In this document: piece by piece, positions 35,401-48,722 of the stretch
Numbering within the stretch: the stretch's first letter is position 1
Layout: every line of letters starts with the position of its first letter
Assembly (NCBI GenBank): GCA_036345935.2
Contig: JADWOT020000001.1
Span: 1,674,001-1,738,000 of the forward strand
Reading direction: 5' to 3'
DNA: 64,000 nt
From: Taenia hydatigena
Taxonomy: Eukaryota > Platyhelminthes > Cestoda > Cyclophyllidea > Taeniidae
Position numbers and translations under genes: made by a program
Notes under the pieces: model-generated
Told to the model about the DNA's origin: nothing
The model's database searches: none
What the model saw: only the letters and a program-made list of their open reading frames with translations

Positions 35401-35762
35401 AAGAGTTTCTTTAGTTAATCGAGATGTTAATGTCTTTTGAATGTGATCAAATTAACTAGAAAACAGGCATTTGGTTTTTTGGCTAGCGGTGAAAATTGTG
35501 GAGCGTGCAGATCCTTCATCTCACTGTGCTTGCACTATGTGCTGTCGTAGTATTTCGTGTTCCATTAACACACTTGAAGACCGCAAATGGAGTGTCTTCC
35601 CACCTTCATTCAGCAGGGCCACTTGCATATTCAGACGGCAATGCTTTGGACATGGTGCTGACGCAATGGAACCCGGCTGAAGAATTCCTTAGAGATCTAA
35701 ATAGCAGATTAAGGGACGTAGTTGTTAAAAATGAAGTGAGGCAGGGGCTGTGTGGGATATGA
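32321..35762. other. Spacer of the giant palindrome
   Basis: 3442 bases present once. No R1, T, U or FnIII material was recognised in 32321-35460. Open frames are 60-150 codons with no family signature; the largest is 34737-34282 on the minus strand. The last 270 bases hold the repeated LWS segment described separately. Confidence 0.5.
35480..35760 (+). other. Diverged copy of the inner-arm LWS segment
   Basis: The frame from 35496 reads LWSVQILHLTVLALCA...FRVPLTHLK...SSHLH, ends with a stop at 35759 and is homologous to 32030-32150. No ATG begins the similar region, so if coding it would be an internal or trans-spliced exon. It is inverted relative to the nearest right-arm copy (36074-35880), which lies 130 bases away. 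Confidence 0.35.
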
Positions 35763-38700
35763 CAGTAAAGTGAGCTGCGCCAACACATGACTGTCCTCCG
35801 TCCGACTTCATTCCCTCCCTTCGGCGTTGTCTTACCTCTCCATTCGTCTAATACCGCTTCGCTATTTGTTTGTTCTTGCCACGAATTGGACAGTCTGTCA
35901 TGTTTACTGTCGGATCTCACAGGCGGAAATGGCCTTGTAGTATGGAGATGGGAAAGCATTTCATTTTCGATCTTTGATGTGTGCGATGGAACGCGAAATA
36001 TCATTCTGGCACATGGTGGAAGCACAATGAGATTAAGGATATCTATGCTCCATAATTCTGTCCATATGTCCTGAAATTGAATACCTGCTTCCGGACTCAT
36101 TTGCTCACGACCAGAAGACGGTCGCTCCGAATGGAAATGAAACGAGGGAGCTCCTTCGTGCCTCCTGGCTGAGTTAATGCTGACAGTTTCTGAATCAGAG
36201 ACAAATCTCAATCTTCCAACAAAATTTTACTAATTGCATGAAAATCAAATATTTCTTCTGTTCTATAGCCATTTGTATTAGCTTAGAACTCCTAAGCCGA
36301 AATGTCAATAAGAAATAAACGGGAGAAGTGTTTGAGTCTTTTAAATATACAACTGAAAGGCAGTTTAAGGTAGTTTACTCGAAGCAGAGACAACACTGAC
36401 CACTATGCGATGCGACAGACTCGAGACATTTTACTCAATCGCTCCCAGAAATCATTGCTATACTTGTCGTTAACTTTCACCTGTCACGCCACCATTATAA
36501 GCAAATCATTGCCAATGCCAGCACAGTTGCGCACATGTTACTCATTTCTAAACCATCTAACATAGTGGTTAACCGAACATGCTGCGAAATCATTCTTGTA
36601 GTCTTCAATAAGTTATTAATCCTTCGCATGGTTTTGTCGGTACTTGCAAAGTAGGGTGTGTCAACTCGAGATTGCTACTTGCGTAGACGAAGCCACTAGA
36701 CCAAAGAGCGGGAATCGTCTCACGTGACAGTCCTCTCCACGCATGCGCACACGAGAGCTACGCGCCCTCCTCCTTCCAACCGCTCATCCTTCGCTAACTT
36801 TAGATTACAGAAGATATATTTTTGACTGTGTGACAAGTTTTATTCCTTTTTCTGATGAAGCAATCGTTTGCCATCGTGTGCATCTCACTGCGTCCCACCA
36901 TTGAATGCCTCCGAAGCTATTTTACTCAGCTCAATGCACTTGCCCAACACCTATCTCTTAGTAAATGCTGTCAGGGCACGACGAACTTGTCTTCTTTTAT
37001 CAAGTCTATTTGACAGCAAAGCTATTCTGTTTTAATTTTTTCAATCCAATTAATTTACATCTTTCCTGGTGGGACATGACGTCACAATTTGCTTCCTAAA
37101 TCAGTAGTTTGGCCTGAGTCAGGCGCTTCCCATGGCATTTTATCTCGAACATTCCGTTTCTTCCCACATGACTTCGTCCTAACAATAGACAACGTTTCCA
37201 AGTTCATTCGTCTCTGAATGATGTAGGTGATAGTGATGCGTGGATTTAGATAAATCAGAAATGTCACCAGTGTAAGTGGATGAGGGTGTGTAGGCTAACA
37301 AGTGCAAAACACATCGAGGCTTATGGGAGCGATTGCGTAGAGGCTGCACGTCGGTTCAACAAGGTACCTTCTTACTATGCAAGGGCCTACTTTCCTATCA
37401 TTTCACTTCAACTCAGAGTGAAGGCTTATGTACCACAATTAGAAATAATGACTTCTCGCAGAGTTCATCTCAAAGTGCTGATCAAATTTGAGTGGGCAAG
37501 ATTTTTCATGTCTCCTGCTTTCTTAAGCGTCGTATGCTTGTAAAATGTGCTCGGTGTTGCATGCTTGTAAAATAGGAGGCCAAAGCGCCCGGAAAGGGTG
37601 GTAGCTTCTAAAGGCGACAACGTGATCCTACTACTAGTTCCTCAAGGCGGATGAGTGTTGAGAGAAAGTTCGAGCAAAGGTTGGAGTACTCTGCATTCCA
37701 AGACAAGTAGGAAAAGACGGACATTGGGTGTGGTGGGTGGAGCGCCTTTCGCTCATTCGCCCTCTGCTCATCCCCAATACAACGAATTTGCACTGCAAAC
37801 GCCTTGCTCCGCTTCGCCTCATTGCTCGCCGCAAAGTGATTTTAGCAGACGGTTGTAGCTGTGTCTTTCTCGTGTCACTTGTTTATGGTGGCGAGACGCG
37901 GAGGCGTGAGACTCCATGACTTACTGCGGGTCTCAGCAAAGGTGCAGAAGTAAACCTGCATTACATATTCACCCTGTATTCATGTGTGCCATATTCAAGT
38001 ACCCCTCGATCTAGTCACCCATCATATATCCAAGTGAATTGCACCCATCCATCTTTCCTGCCCACTCTCCATTTTAATGCACTTTCTCTATTACTCCGGT
38101 TCATTGTCTCCCTAATTTCCTTTCTTCCCTGCTCCTCCAAGCCTTGCCTAAATGTTTTCGATATCTCCTACGTAATCGTTTTTCTCCCTCTTTTATTCAA
38201 ATCCACCCTTCGCTTTATGGTCTTCCACGCCTTCCAAAAGCACATGTTTCTCGTTCTTCCCGCCTCTTTTAATCTCTTCTACATTTGCTTACCTGTCATG
38301 CTAATGCACGTGTACCCCGCCCTCCTTGCATCCCCTGCTCTTCGCTCTATCCTCCTGCCTACCTTTCTGGTGCACGTATCTCCTTGCATTACTATCTTGT
38401 CTCCATCTTCTAAGCCCAAAACTAATTCAGAATGGACCCAGTTGCCTCTAAAGACAGACCAATTTTTGATGCAAAAGGGTTTGACAGGTGTAGAGGATGG
38501 AGAAGAGTCGATTGGCAAAAAAGCAGCACAAGAAAATGACACACTCATGGGCAGCAGCTTACCGCAGGTCCGAAGGAAGATCATTCATGAACAAAAGAGT
38601 GGAATAAAAATGATGGTACAAAAGGCGATTCACTGAGATAGGTGCACGAGAATGAAACAGCATTATCCAAGTAAACGTGTCCTTTCTACTTCGCGTTACC

Positions 38701-41700
38701 TCTTAAATGCACTTCACCAACTCTCATGTCTTCCAAGTATGCGTCTATCGCCTCCCCCTCTTCCCATCCTCCTCGCCGTTTCCTCTTCCATGCCTTCTAA
38801 GTACACGGATTCCTTGTGTTTTAGGAAGCAGCTACATATTCAGCAAAACCAACGTCCTCCGTGACTTGGTGTTATTCGTCCATATACTCGTCTGCAAGCC
38901 CTTGATGCTAATGGACTCTTGGCAAGCGTTAGTCTTGTTCATTAACTTACTCAAGCATCATTGCATTCATCAGTCCTTTAATCCAGCCTTTTACGCGCGT
39001 GGAAGAGTGGAGGAGAAGGGAAGAACGAGGAGCACGCGTACTTGGAAGACATGGAAGACGGGAAAGCTGCGTGTGAGGCAGAAGCGAAGATATTGAGAAC
39101 GAAAAAGCGAACAATGGATAAGAAGAAGAAGAGGGAGGAACTCGTGCACTTGGAAGGCGGGGAAGACGATTAAAATGCAAATGGAGACGGCAAAATATTA
39201 GTTGAATATGTTTACCTGGAGGGCGGGTTGGACGGTAAAGGAAAGAGCAGAGAAAACAGAAAGGACGAGAATAGGTGAACGTGAAAGTTGTGGAAGACAA
39301 TGTAGAGTTGCGTATATACATGTACTAGGAAGACATTGATTGATTAACTTGCACCTACTCAATAGGACCGCCTCTCATACCTTCATAATTTTCAACTGCA
39401 TCTCTTCTTTTAGAATGGTGTCTTCTTTTATAAAACCACAAAATCGTCAAAGCGGCATTTAACAGGCCGCAATGCATGAGACTGTTTCCTTCTACGAAGT
39501 CTTCATTTCCTGGTCACGAAATTGACTTTTGTGTCATTCATTGTTGCAAGGGAAGAGGAAGGAGGTGAGGAAGAGGATGGCGAGAGGCGAATCTCTGCCA
39601 TCGATGTGCGCATGTTAAGTTATCGACTGCTAGTCACCACCTATCGTCTGATAAGGAAGAGGAGGAGGCTAAGGTGCACTGCAATAACTGATGTCAGTGA
39701 GCCTTACAGTCCACCTACTTACTTCACATGACAAATTGTCAGACCAATCGTGCTGGACGTTAAATCGTTGTGGGACAACTTCATACTCCTAACTTCTTTT
39801 GCACAGTAAGAACCTGATGTCAGTGAAGTGTGTGTCCACTGGGAAGTGCGCTTTTTCGCAATTTCGCAAGATGAATACTCCTTTGATCCTCCCAATTGAC
39901 TCGCCTCCCAAAACATGGTTGGCTTTTGTCATTGGCAGGTGGACTAGAAGTTGTATCGGGTTTCAAGTCAATCAACTCACCGCAAGCGTGCCGGAATTGA
40001 ATCCTCTGCTGTCTCCATTATCTAGCCAGCTGTTATGTATACGCACACACACGCAAACACAGACCCCGCACGCACCCATCTTGCTTGCTTGTACGAGGTC
40101 TGTTACGAGAACATCCGTAAGGCTGCCGTCTTCTCTCTGGTTGGGCTACTCGCTCGCCACCGCGTTCTCTAAAATGCAAAATTGCCGTTAGTTGGCTGCT
40201 CAAATCGACTTATTTAACCGAACTGGCGCGCTGTAGTGAGGTGGTAGAGTAGGGAGGAATGTAATTGTCTGTGGAAGCAGCAAGGCGGGGAAGTGTGCCG
40301 TAAGGAGGAATTAAATGACTTCTGGTGGCTAACAGTGCTTGTGAAGCAAATGGAACCTTTACGGAGGAAGGAGAGGAACAGTTAGTTCGGCCATGCGTGT
40401 TATTTATTTCAATCCTTCCCTTCCTCTTCTCCATCTCCCATCTTTATCTCACTCTATTTCATCTAACATAAATCTTATTTCCACACATTTATCCACCTAC
40501 AACTTCCTTCATCCATCTCTCCACTCTATCGTGGTTTCATTTTTGTGCCTAGTTCCCACATTTTCCGTCCACTTTGCGCCACAATCAACAAACATGCCAG
40601 AAACTGTTTTCCTGTCTTACGTCGTCCACAGCAGCATTCTCTCACTATCGACTGTGGTTGCGCTTTCGCCTACGCGACCACTGACACAACGTAACACACT
40701 CTTGCCAATACAGAAAAATGGTAAAAAGTCTGCACTACGTCTGCGCTCTCTTCGCCGCTGCAATTGTTGAGTGTGTTAAGAGTGGACCTGCGGAACAGCG
40801 CGTGGAGACGGATGACTGCCACACATGATTAGTGTTGTTGGCTCCATTCCAAGTAGTGAGCGTCTTTACTTCCTCTTGCTCCTGCTACTCTTTGTTTATT
40901 TGCTTTTTATGCTCCAAATTTTGGTCGCCTTCCCTTTTCTTGTCTTCCTACTCTTCCCTTTCTCTTCTTTTATGCATTCCAAGCGCACGGAAACCTCTTC
41001 CGCCTTGCCTTTCTTGTCAAGCTCTTCGTCCTATTCCACTCCTTCCACGTGCATATGCGCCTCCGCCTACTTGACCCCTTTGATGCTTAAACTTGCTGCT
41101 AAGCGATGAACACGACAGCAGCAAGATGGTGCACACGCTCATTTTTCAACTTCTGATTATTCCTCTTTACATTTGGGATCTTAAACAATCGGATGAATAG
41201 TCCGGTCCGATGGTGGGTGTGGCCTTTCGCTGAATGTTGCGCATCTGGTCACATGCTGTTATGGACGGTGCAATAGAGTTTGGCAGAAGGAAAGCCTGTG
41301 CTCAAGTAAATAGTGGCATCAAGCAGTGGTGGAGGAGAGGCAAATAAATGCGAATGGGAGGAATGGATAGATGAATGGGTGGAAGGATGGAAAGAGGGAT
41401 GAATAAAAGGAGGGCACATGGCTGGATGAATGTAGTTATGATGCGTAAGTGATAGAGAGCTGGATCAAGGAGTACAGACCTAATGTGGGCTGAAACTCAA
41501 GTTGAATAAATGATGCCTAGTATGGGGATTAGGGATGGGCATCCCTTATAAAATGTGGCGCAGAGTTCATTTTGTTCACCGGCTTGGCAAAGGTGGGTCG
41601 CATTGTACCGTTACGCGGACAAATGGACCATGACTGATGGCGAGAGGAGTTTGCTGAGGGTGGTGAATGACTGGACGAATATGACTGGCAAAATGAATTA

Positions 41701-42264
41701 TGTGTAGGGCGAAATGAGCAGTGAAAGATGGTAAAAGTGCCAGAAGAATGAATGGATGTGTGGGATTGGGATGAATGATAAGCTAAATGGAATGCTGTGT
41801 GGATTGATGATGGATTGATGAACGCGTATTGTAATGTTGGGAGGATGGATGGGAGGATGGAAGCGTGACAGAAAAATGGATGGGTGAAGATGATGGGGAA
41901 TGAAGAGTTAGTTTGATGGGTGAAGAGGTGGGTGGATTGGTGGCAAACCAATGTCTTCTTGGCATCGTGGGGAGAGACAGTCAAGCATGCCAAATTACGA
42001 TTGCTGCTTCACCATGCTGCATGCACAGAACGCATGGCTTATTCATACTCGTCTACACCGGGCCAACGTACGCCAACCATTCCGCCTTGGCTTCTCGCAC
42101 ATTCGCTTACTGATCCCTGTGACATCACAACTGTCTCCATCATTTCGCGTCTTTTCCATTCCACCTCTTTATTCCTCTTCTATATCAATGCGGATGCAAA
42201 TGCGGTTGGTGACTTGAGGGCTGCACTCATCACTGATTTACACCGGCCGAAATCGCAAAGTGTT

Positions 42265-43383
42265 CATTTTATTTATCATTTAGCGATTGTTTACTGCAGT
42301 TGCTCATGCTTGTATAGAGTATATTCAAGCAGTTATCACATCGAGCAATATTCGGAGCAATGAAGCCTGCAATAGGAATTGAGAGCGTACTTGGCAAACG
42401 CAAGGATTGGGTCGAGGCCTTTGGAGAAGGTAGAATAGGTGTTGCGTTGTGGTAGTAGAAGTGTGGGCTGACCTGCGATTGTTTGTGATTTTGGAGTCCT
42501 TACGTAATTCGCAGCTCTGACTAACCAGCTCTCCCCTTCAGTCCAAAACAATGAATTCGTTTCCTTACGTGTGTTACCTTACACCTGTCAACAAACGGGT
42601 GGAAGTGCATGTTAAGGCGTTTTGCGCTGCCTCATAAGGCAAGTCTGATGCAAATGCCTGCAGTAGATTTAATGGCAAGAAATACTGTAGACCGAATCAG
42701 CGAAATCATTTGAGCAGTAGTAATGAATGGGTGTCACTGTAGGAATGCTTCCATTAGTCCTGCTTACTTTCAAATGATAAGGTACACACATCCTTCCTCA
42801 CGTAATGCAGTTGTTCTCACCTTATCACTGTAGGCGCAGTGTTCACGGCCATCTGCATCCTTCTTCTCAATGCGTGTACAAACAATAGCAAAGATGATTT
42901 GATATGGCTTTAAATTCGCGATAGTGTAATTTTCCGTGTTGGTGAGGTGGGTAAAGCTGACCTGAGGATTTTCGACTTCCCTAGGAACACTATAGCCAAT
43001 GATTCACTCGTCACACCTTGTAAGCATTGATTGTGCTAATTTTCACGTTCTAAGGAGCTGCAGAGTCTGCACAAATGGAACCGCAAAGATGTCTGCATTA
43101 GTGTGGAGAGAGTAATGAAGTTTCATTCGTCCCAGCATCAGGGCGAATGCATAAAATGTGACCGCGAGTGAGTTGAGAGACTCACGTTAATTACTTCACT
43201 TACTGGTGGATCGAGTGAAACGACAGAAGGTAAGAGACAATGCAAAGGATTGAATTAGTCTACTCAGGGGCGCCAATTTAATTTGACTGTGATGTGATGC
43301 GGTCCAAATGTGTGACAGTAGGTAAGTCACTTCTGGCACTCCCCAGCTGTGTTTCTGTTGAGGGACACTTATTACGCTTGCAG
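42265..43383 (-). pseudogene. FnIII antigen pseudogene F' (right arm)
   Basis: Mirror copy of pseudogene F. The FnIII exon starts at 43066 after TTTGTGCAG and runs down to 42790, with the same stops. The intron 1 relic extends to about 43380. Near 43213-43225 it carries 12 bases absent from the left arm, within the CGTTTCACTCGATCC stretch that other family members also have. The deletion is therefore in the left arm. Non-functional like F. Confidence 0.85.
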
Positions 43384-45092
43384 GATGCACGAATTTGCAT
43401 CCGCATGACGACAAAGTAAGGCATGAGATTGTGCGATTGAAGGATTGATTCGAGCACTTTTGCGTAAGCTGCGACCACTCAAGCACGAGGTTCACTATAG
43501 CAAAGAGTGAATGCAGAGCTACCAGTTGTGGTGACTTTAGAATTCGACGCAGAGATTGTGGCGTGTTTTTGCAGACGTAGTGAGGTGTCTTCTTTGCGGA
43601 TGCTCCCGTCCACTCCATCCAGAAGTCTGCATGTCCTTTATGGCATCTTCGAACCCTGTACATCTGCCAACTCTCCACTGCACATAATGTGGTGCTCGAG
43701 ATTGCCTCACCAACTCTCCAGTCCCCATTTGCTGTGATCAAGTACATGGCAGAATGTAGCAGTTGTGATGCAAAAATGTACGCAGTAGTGGCAAGTAGAC
43801 GTTGTTCGATGCGCGTTCCAAAATATTCCGTGAATTTGCAGTCGTGGGTCAGCATCTGATTAAGCGAGAAGACTAGACTAATTCCTTTGCACAGCGCTAC
43901 AGCCACCGTCATAGCTCTCCTGTGGGTCAAGTGCATTCACCGATCTTCCAAACCTCAAGTTACGCGCCTCCATTAATAGTCTCGGCTATGAATTCGACTA
44001 GATAAATGCGTAGAAGTGACTGAAAGATGGAGATTTCGCGTTTTACCATCATCCACGGAGACGCCATTCGATGGCCCAGCCAGTAATGTGGCCAGTAGAT
44101 GTCATGGCGTGCACCGTGTGAGAGTCGACTGCTTCCACTTCCGCATTCCACTAAGTACGTAGATCCACGCAGGGCCCATGTAATGCCATTCCATACGTAA
44201 ATGATAGTCTCAGTCGATACATTTTGTGCTTGCGTTCATCAGCGATGAGGTCAATTGCCAAATGCTGCACATCTGTTCACGAAGCCCCGTTGTGGCCATC
44301 TACTCCTTTAAAGCACTTGGCAGCCTCGTGTAGACACACGGTGTCTCGTTTTTTTATCCGCCAAACTATGCAAATATTTCTGTGGGTAAACACTAAGCCT
44401 TCGCTCACCGACAAGACCTTCGCACCATGCTAATTGGCACTCAGACCCTCTCTACAGTAGTGAGTAGTATGTTCCTGCTGCATCAATGCATAATGAGGTC
44501 ACTGCATCCATTGAAGTCTTCTTTGGAAAGGAATTACAATCTGCGTGTTCGATGAGAGCGCTGATGACCAACACATGGTGGATCGCGCAATACGAGTCAC
44601 TCGAATGAGCACTTAGCGAATCCATTTGTTAAAAGTCAGGGATGGAAGCAGGCCCCAAGTCACCAACCACATTAGCACCCAATAAAGTTGGAAGAGAAAT
44701 TAAGAAGTGGGGTGAAGTAGATGAGAAGTGATGGAGACCGTCGTGAAGGCATCGAGGTGAGTAGGTGGATGCGTAAGAAGACAACGCAGACTCGTGGGTG
44801 TACGTGGACTCGGAGTAGGCGTGTGTACCTAGACTACGTGATGTGTGCACCCATCATGTTGAAAGAGCAATTGTTGGTTAGCAGGCTTAACCGCCTTTCT
44901 TTAGGGTGCTTGGAAGGCCTGGAAGTGGACACACATCCAACCAAGTATTTCCCATCAAACAAACTCTCCATCATCCCCATCTATTCATTCCGGCATTCTC
45001 ACTTCCGTTGTCTTCACATTCCTTCCACCATTCCAGCACATGCCAGTCAATGTGCCCTCCTTCACAATCCTTCTCCCTCTGCCTCCCTTTCC

Positions 45093-45093
45093 T

Positions 45094-45125
<32 letters not shown>

Positions 45126-45126
45126 T
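45093..45126. repeat. (TTTC)n microsatellite
   Basis: About 8.5 TTCT units, one more than the mirror copy at 22971-23000. Confidence 0.9.
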
Positions 45127-48094
45127 CCCACCCATCCAATATTCCACTTAACTTGTCACGCATCCTATTTCCTTGCATTAAGCCACCAATTGCTTCCTTC
45201 CCCCTTCGCACATTCAAATGATTTCCCTCCATTCTCCTCATCATGAAACCACTTGTTGTGCAGTTGTTTCCCTCTTCTACTCGCTGTTTTCTACCACACC
45301 CAATTCATTTGCCAGTCACTTTCCTCCAGTGTTTCACCAACCACAGCATTCTCCTCTCACTAACTATCACGATTCTTTTGCCACACAACCACTGGCAAAT
45401 CGTGTGGATGTCCTAACTCTCACTCCTCCATCCACCGTGAATGTGTCATTCGCTTCAGCAGCACTTTTAGCCTCGAGAAGTTGTGCGAGTCCTCTGTCCG
45501 ACACACTTCCTCACCTTGCCACTTCCACAAGCAGTGGCTTCATTCCCTACCCCACCACTCCACCACAGTGTGTGGAATTCTGGTTGCATTGGGTTGATTT
45601 TAGCGGCCAACAAAATGCAGGTTCGAGCCTCAGAGAACGAGGCGATGAGCGAGCAGACTAAGAAGGGAGAGAACGATTTCACAACGGATGCCCTTGTCAC
45701 TGACCTCGTACAAGTAAGCAAGATGGGTGCGCACGGGGCTTGTGTGTGCGTGTGTACGCGACAGCTGACTGAATGATGGAGACAGCGTGTGTCTCTATTC
45801 TAGCACGCCTACGGTGATTTCATTGGTCTTAAATTCAAGGCGACTGCTAGTCCACATATCGTTGACAATGACCTGTTGTGGTATGAGAGCGCGAGTCAAG
45901 TGAGAGGCTCAGAAGAGAATTCATCCCCAAAGTTGGCGACAAAACACACTTCTGAGCAGTGGCCCACTTCACTGACACGCGGTTTCTCTGTAGAAAAGAA
46001 GTTAGGATTACAAAAGCCGTTCCCTCAACGATTTTGTCCCTAGCACGATCGGTCCGACAATGTGTTGCGTGAAGTAGGTGAGCTGTGTGGCTCCTTGTCA
46101 TCTGTTAGTGCGGTGCACCTCAGTGATGGACACACTGACGTATCCACGTTGGTCTGATTGGCTCCCCGCATTACACAGCATGTCAGCCCATTTGAATTGT
46201 CCCTGTGTGTATGTGTGACAATGGCTCGAGTGTTAGATCGCTCTGCACCATTCGCAGGTTCGGGTGGAAATGGAGCATGTCAGACATCTCCGAGCATAGT
46301 TGAAGTTGGAGAGTTCGGCTTTGGATGCTTGTTGATTACAAATTGGGGCCTTTTGCAAAAAAAGGTTTCCACTCTAATACCACTATTTTCGGAGGAAAAG
46401 GCGCTGCACAACAGTAAGTGGTGGCAATGTAAATGATTATTTTTGTTTGTTCTTAATCTCACCCTACTTTGTAGCGATGAAAGTGCGCTGAATTCTGCGC
46501 CTCTCCAGACTCATGTGGTCCGATTTCGCCAAAATTTAAAGACAAATGACACTTTCCTTAGCACTTGTGAATTTGTGTGTCGCATTTGACGCAGAGTCAG
46601 TAGCTAACATCAGCGAAAAACATGAGTCCAGTGAGGCACAGATTCCAATTAATGTTCATCACTACACAAAGAGGTAAGATTCAAATTTGCCAAACAACCT
46701 TGTTTATGTTGGCACTGCTTACTTCGCACAAACGCTTTTTCCTCTCACAAAGTAGAATAAGTGCATTCACAGTTCACGCCGCTTGCCCAACAACAGCTAT
46801 GCTCGTGGACGTCTGAAGTGCTCTATTTCCATCCCAACTTCTAAAATGTGCACAATGTTTTGATGGTTGACCTGCTGTTACACACACGAAGGCAGAATTC
46901 AAATGTGTTTCTCAGCCGTGCAGTGTTGGAGGCCAATCCAACTAACACGGACACATTAGTGCCTGCATCACTGGGATGAGAGACGCATGTGTCTGTCCTC
47001 ATATCTCACCCAGTAGACGCATCCACGTCAGCACTAAAGGAGCGCACATTGCATCTCCATTGCCTCGATGTCCCTTCTTTGCAGCTCGACTGGGTGCGAG
47101 TACACTCACACAAACACCGATTTACTAATTTCGCCTTTTACGCCTTGAAAGTCAACATTTTACTTCGCCCGACATAGTGCCAATTGTCAGGCATTAGAAA
47201 GGAAACATATGGCTTTGATGACATGGGCATCCACCACTGCCTAATAGCACGAGAAGTGGAGAAAGAAACTGCAGAAAGCAAATAAGACACAACTCGTCAT
47301 GCAGGTCTTACTTAATAACCTCAGTAGGGTGCTTCCCACATTACAAGCACTCTCCTCCCTCCTCTATCTTGCCCCCCACAATCTTCTCTTTGCATTCTTG
47401 CATGCACTCCAAACGCAGTGTCCCTCTTCCACCCTGTATCCCTTGTCATTCTCTTCGTCTTCGTTTACGCCCTCCACGTGCACATGTGCTGCCGTCTACT
47501 TGGCTGCCCTGTTGTTTGAACACACTGCTAAGCGGCAAGTACGACAGCAGCAAGACGGTGCATATTCCTCACTTACCTGCTTCTGATCATTCCTTTTGGC
47601 AATTGGGATAATCGTCTATCATAAAACGAGTCCGGTCTGATGGTGGGCGTAGCATCTGGCCGAATGTTGTAAGTAGATGTTAATGACGGCGCAGTAGAGC
47701 TTAGCAGAAGGAATGCTCCTGGACAAATAAATGGAGCCATGGAAGAAGTGGTGGAGGAAAGGCATTTAAGTGCTGAATGGAGGCAGTGGATGGGTGAATG
47801 GGTGGATGGTTTAGTAGGTGGAAGGGTGAAGATGAGGAGAGCACATGGATGAATGTAGGTAGGATGTGTGAGCGATGGATGGCTGGATCAAGGGAAACGG
47901 ACTTAATGCAGGCTGGGATTTCAGGCGAACACACAATGCCTACTATCAGAGTTATAAATAGCTATTTTGTAGATAAAATGCGTTGCAGATTTAATTGTGC
48001 AACTTGCTTGGCAAACGTGAGTCCCATTGTGCCAGTAGTTGCGTGCGCAAAAGGCCTGCAAACGGCGGTGAGAGAAGATTGCTGTGGGTGATGA

Positions 48095-48722
48095 CATTCT
48101 GGAGGAACATGACTGGCAAATGAGTTTGATATAGGCGTAGGCATGTGAATACTAAACCTGATTGTTTGTATGTGTGCGGCGTGTAGATCCAAGTCTGAGT
48201 GCCTTTGTCATGCAAATCACACATTCAGTTGACTCAATTAAGCGTACTTACTAGTGACTGATTGACATTCGGCTTGAAGTATCTGTTGCTGCAAATGCAG
48301 TTCTTTTACCAGAAATAAGTAGACAGCTAGAGCTCACGGCCATAAGCAGCTAAGCAAACAAAAACTTTTGCCATTTTAGATAACTTGTTCTTTCTAGATT
48401 CAAATGTGGCTCCAGAATTGTAGTCTAGTATTTATCTCCCTCTTCACCATACGCATCAGCTCACTAACCAAGATATACTTTTGTGCAGTCTTTTTCCAAG
48501 CAAATGCAACAAGATAAAATCCATTTGAGCATCGGTGAGAATAAAGAAGAATGTAAAGTGTTTTATTTGTCATTCAGCAAGTGCTCACTACAGTGGCTTT
48601 ACAGTTGAGAGATGGTTGTCAAATTGACCATTTTGAGGCGTGACAGGCAAATGTGAGCATTTGAACTGCAATTATCAGAGTAGACTAAATACTTGGTGAA
48701 TTGCAAAGGCTCACAAGAAGGT
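48095..48722 (-). other. Downstream region of gene D
   Basis: 48095-48230 continues the unit U section, diverged from the left side. From about 48230 the sequence is the FnIII downstream block reversed (ACTGATTGACATTCGG, then CTCACTAACCAAGATA). A likely polyadenylation signal, TTTATT on the plus strand (AATAAA on the minus strand), lies at 48562-48567, about 155 bases after the stop of D. Confidence 0.65.

Larger units (their letters stand above)
35763..48094. repeat. Giant palindrome, right arm
   Basis: Reverse complement of 20003-32320. Contents in order: LWS segment (35.88-36.08 kb), low-repeat sequence (36.2-38.0 kb), CCAAGTGCACG array (38.0-39.2 kb), unit U (39.5-41.97 kb), R1 (41.97-42.24 kb), dead gene F' (42.27-43.38 kb), flank (43.4-44.2 kb), R1 reversed (44.2-44.88 kb), rearranged unit U (44.9-48.09 kb). 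The outer end lies inside a unit U section at GCTGTGGGTG (48081-48090). Confidence 0.95.
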
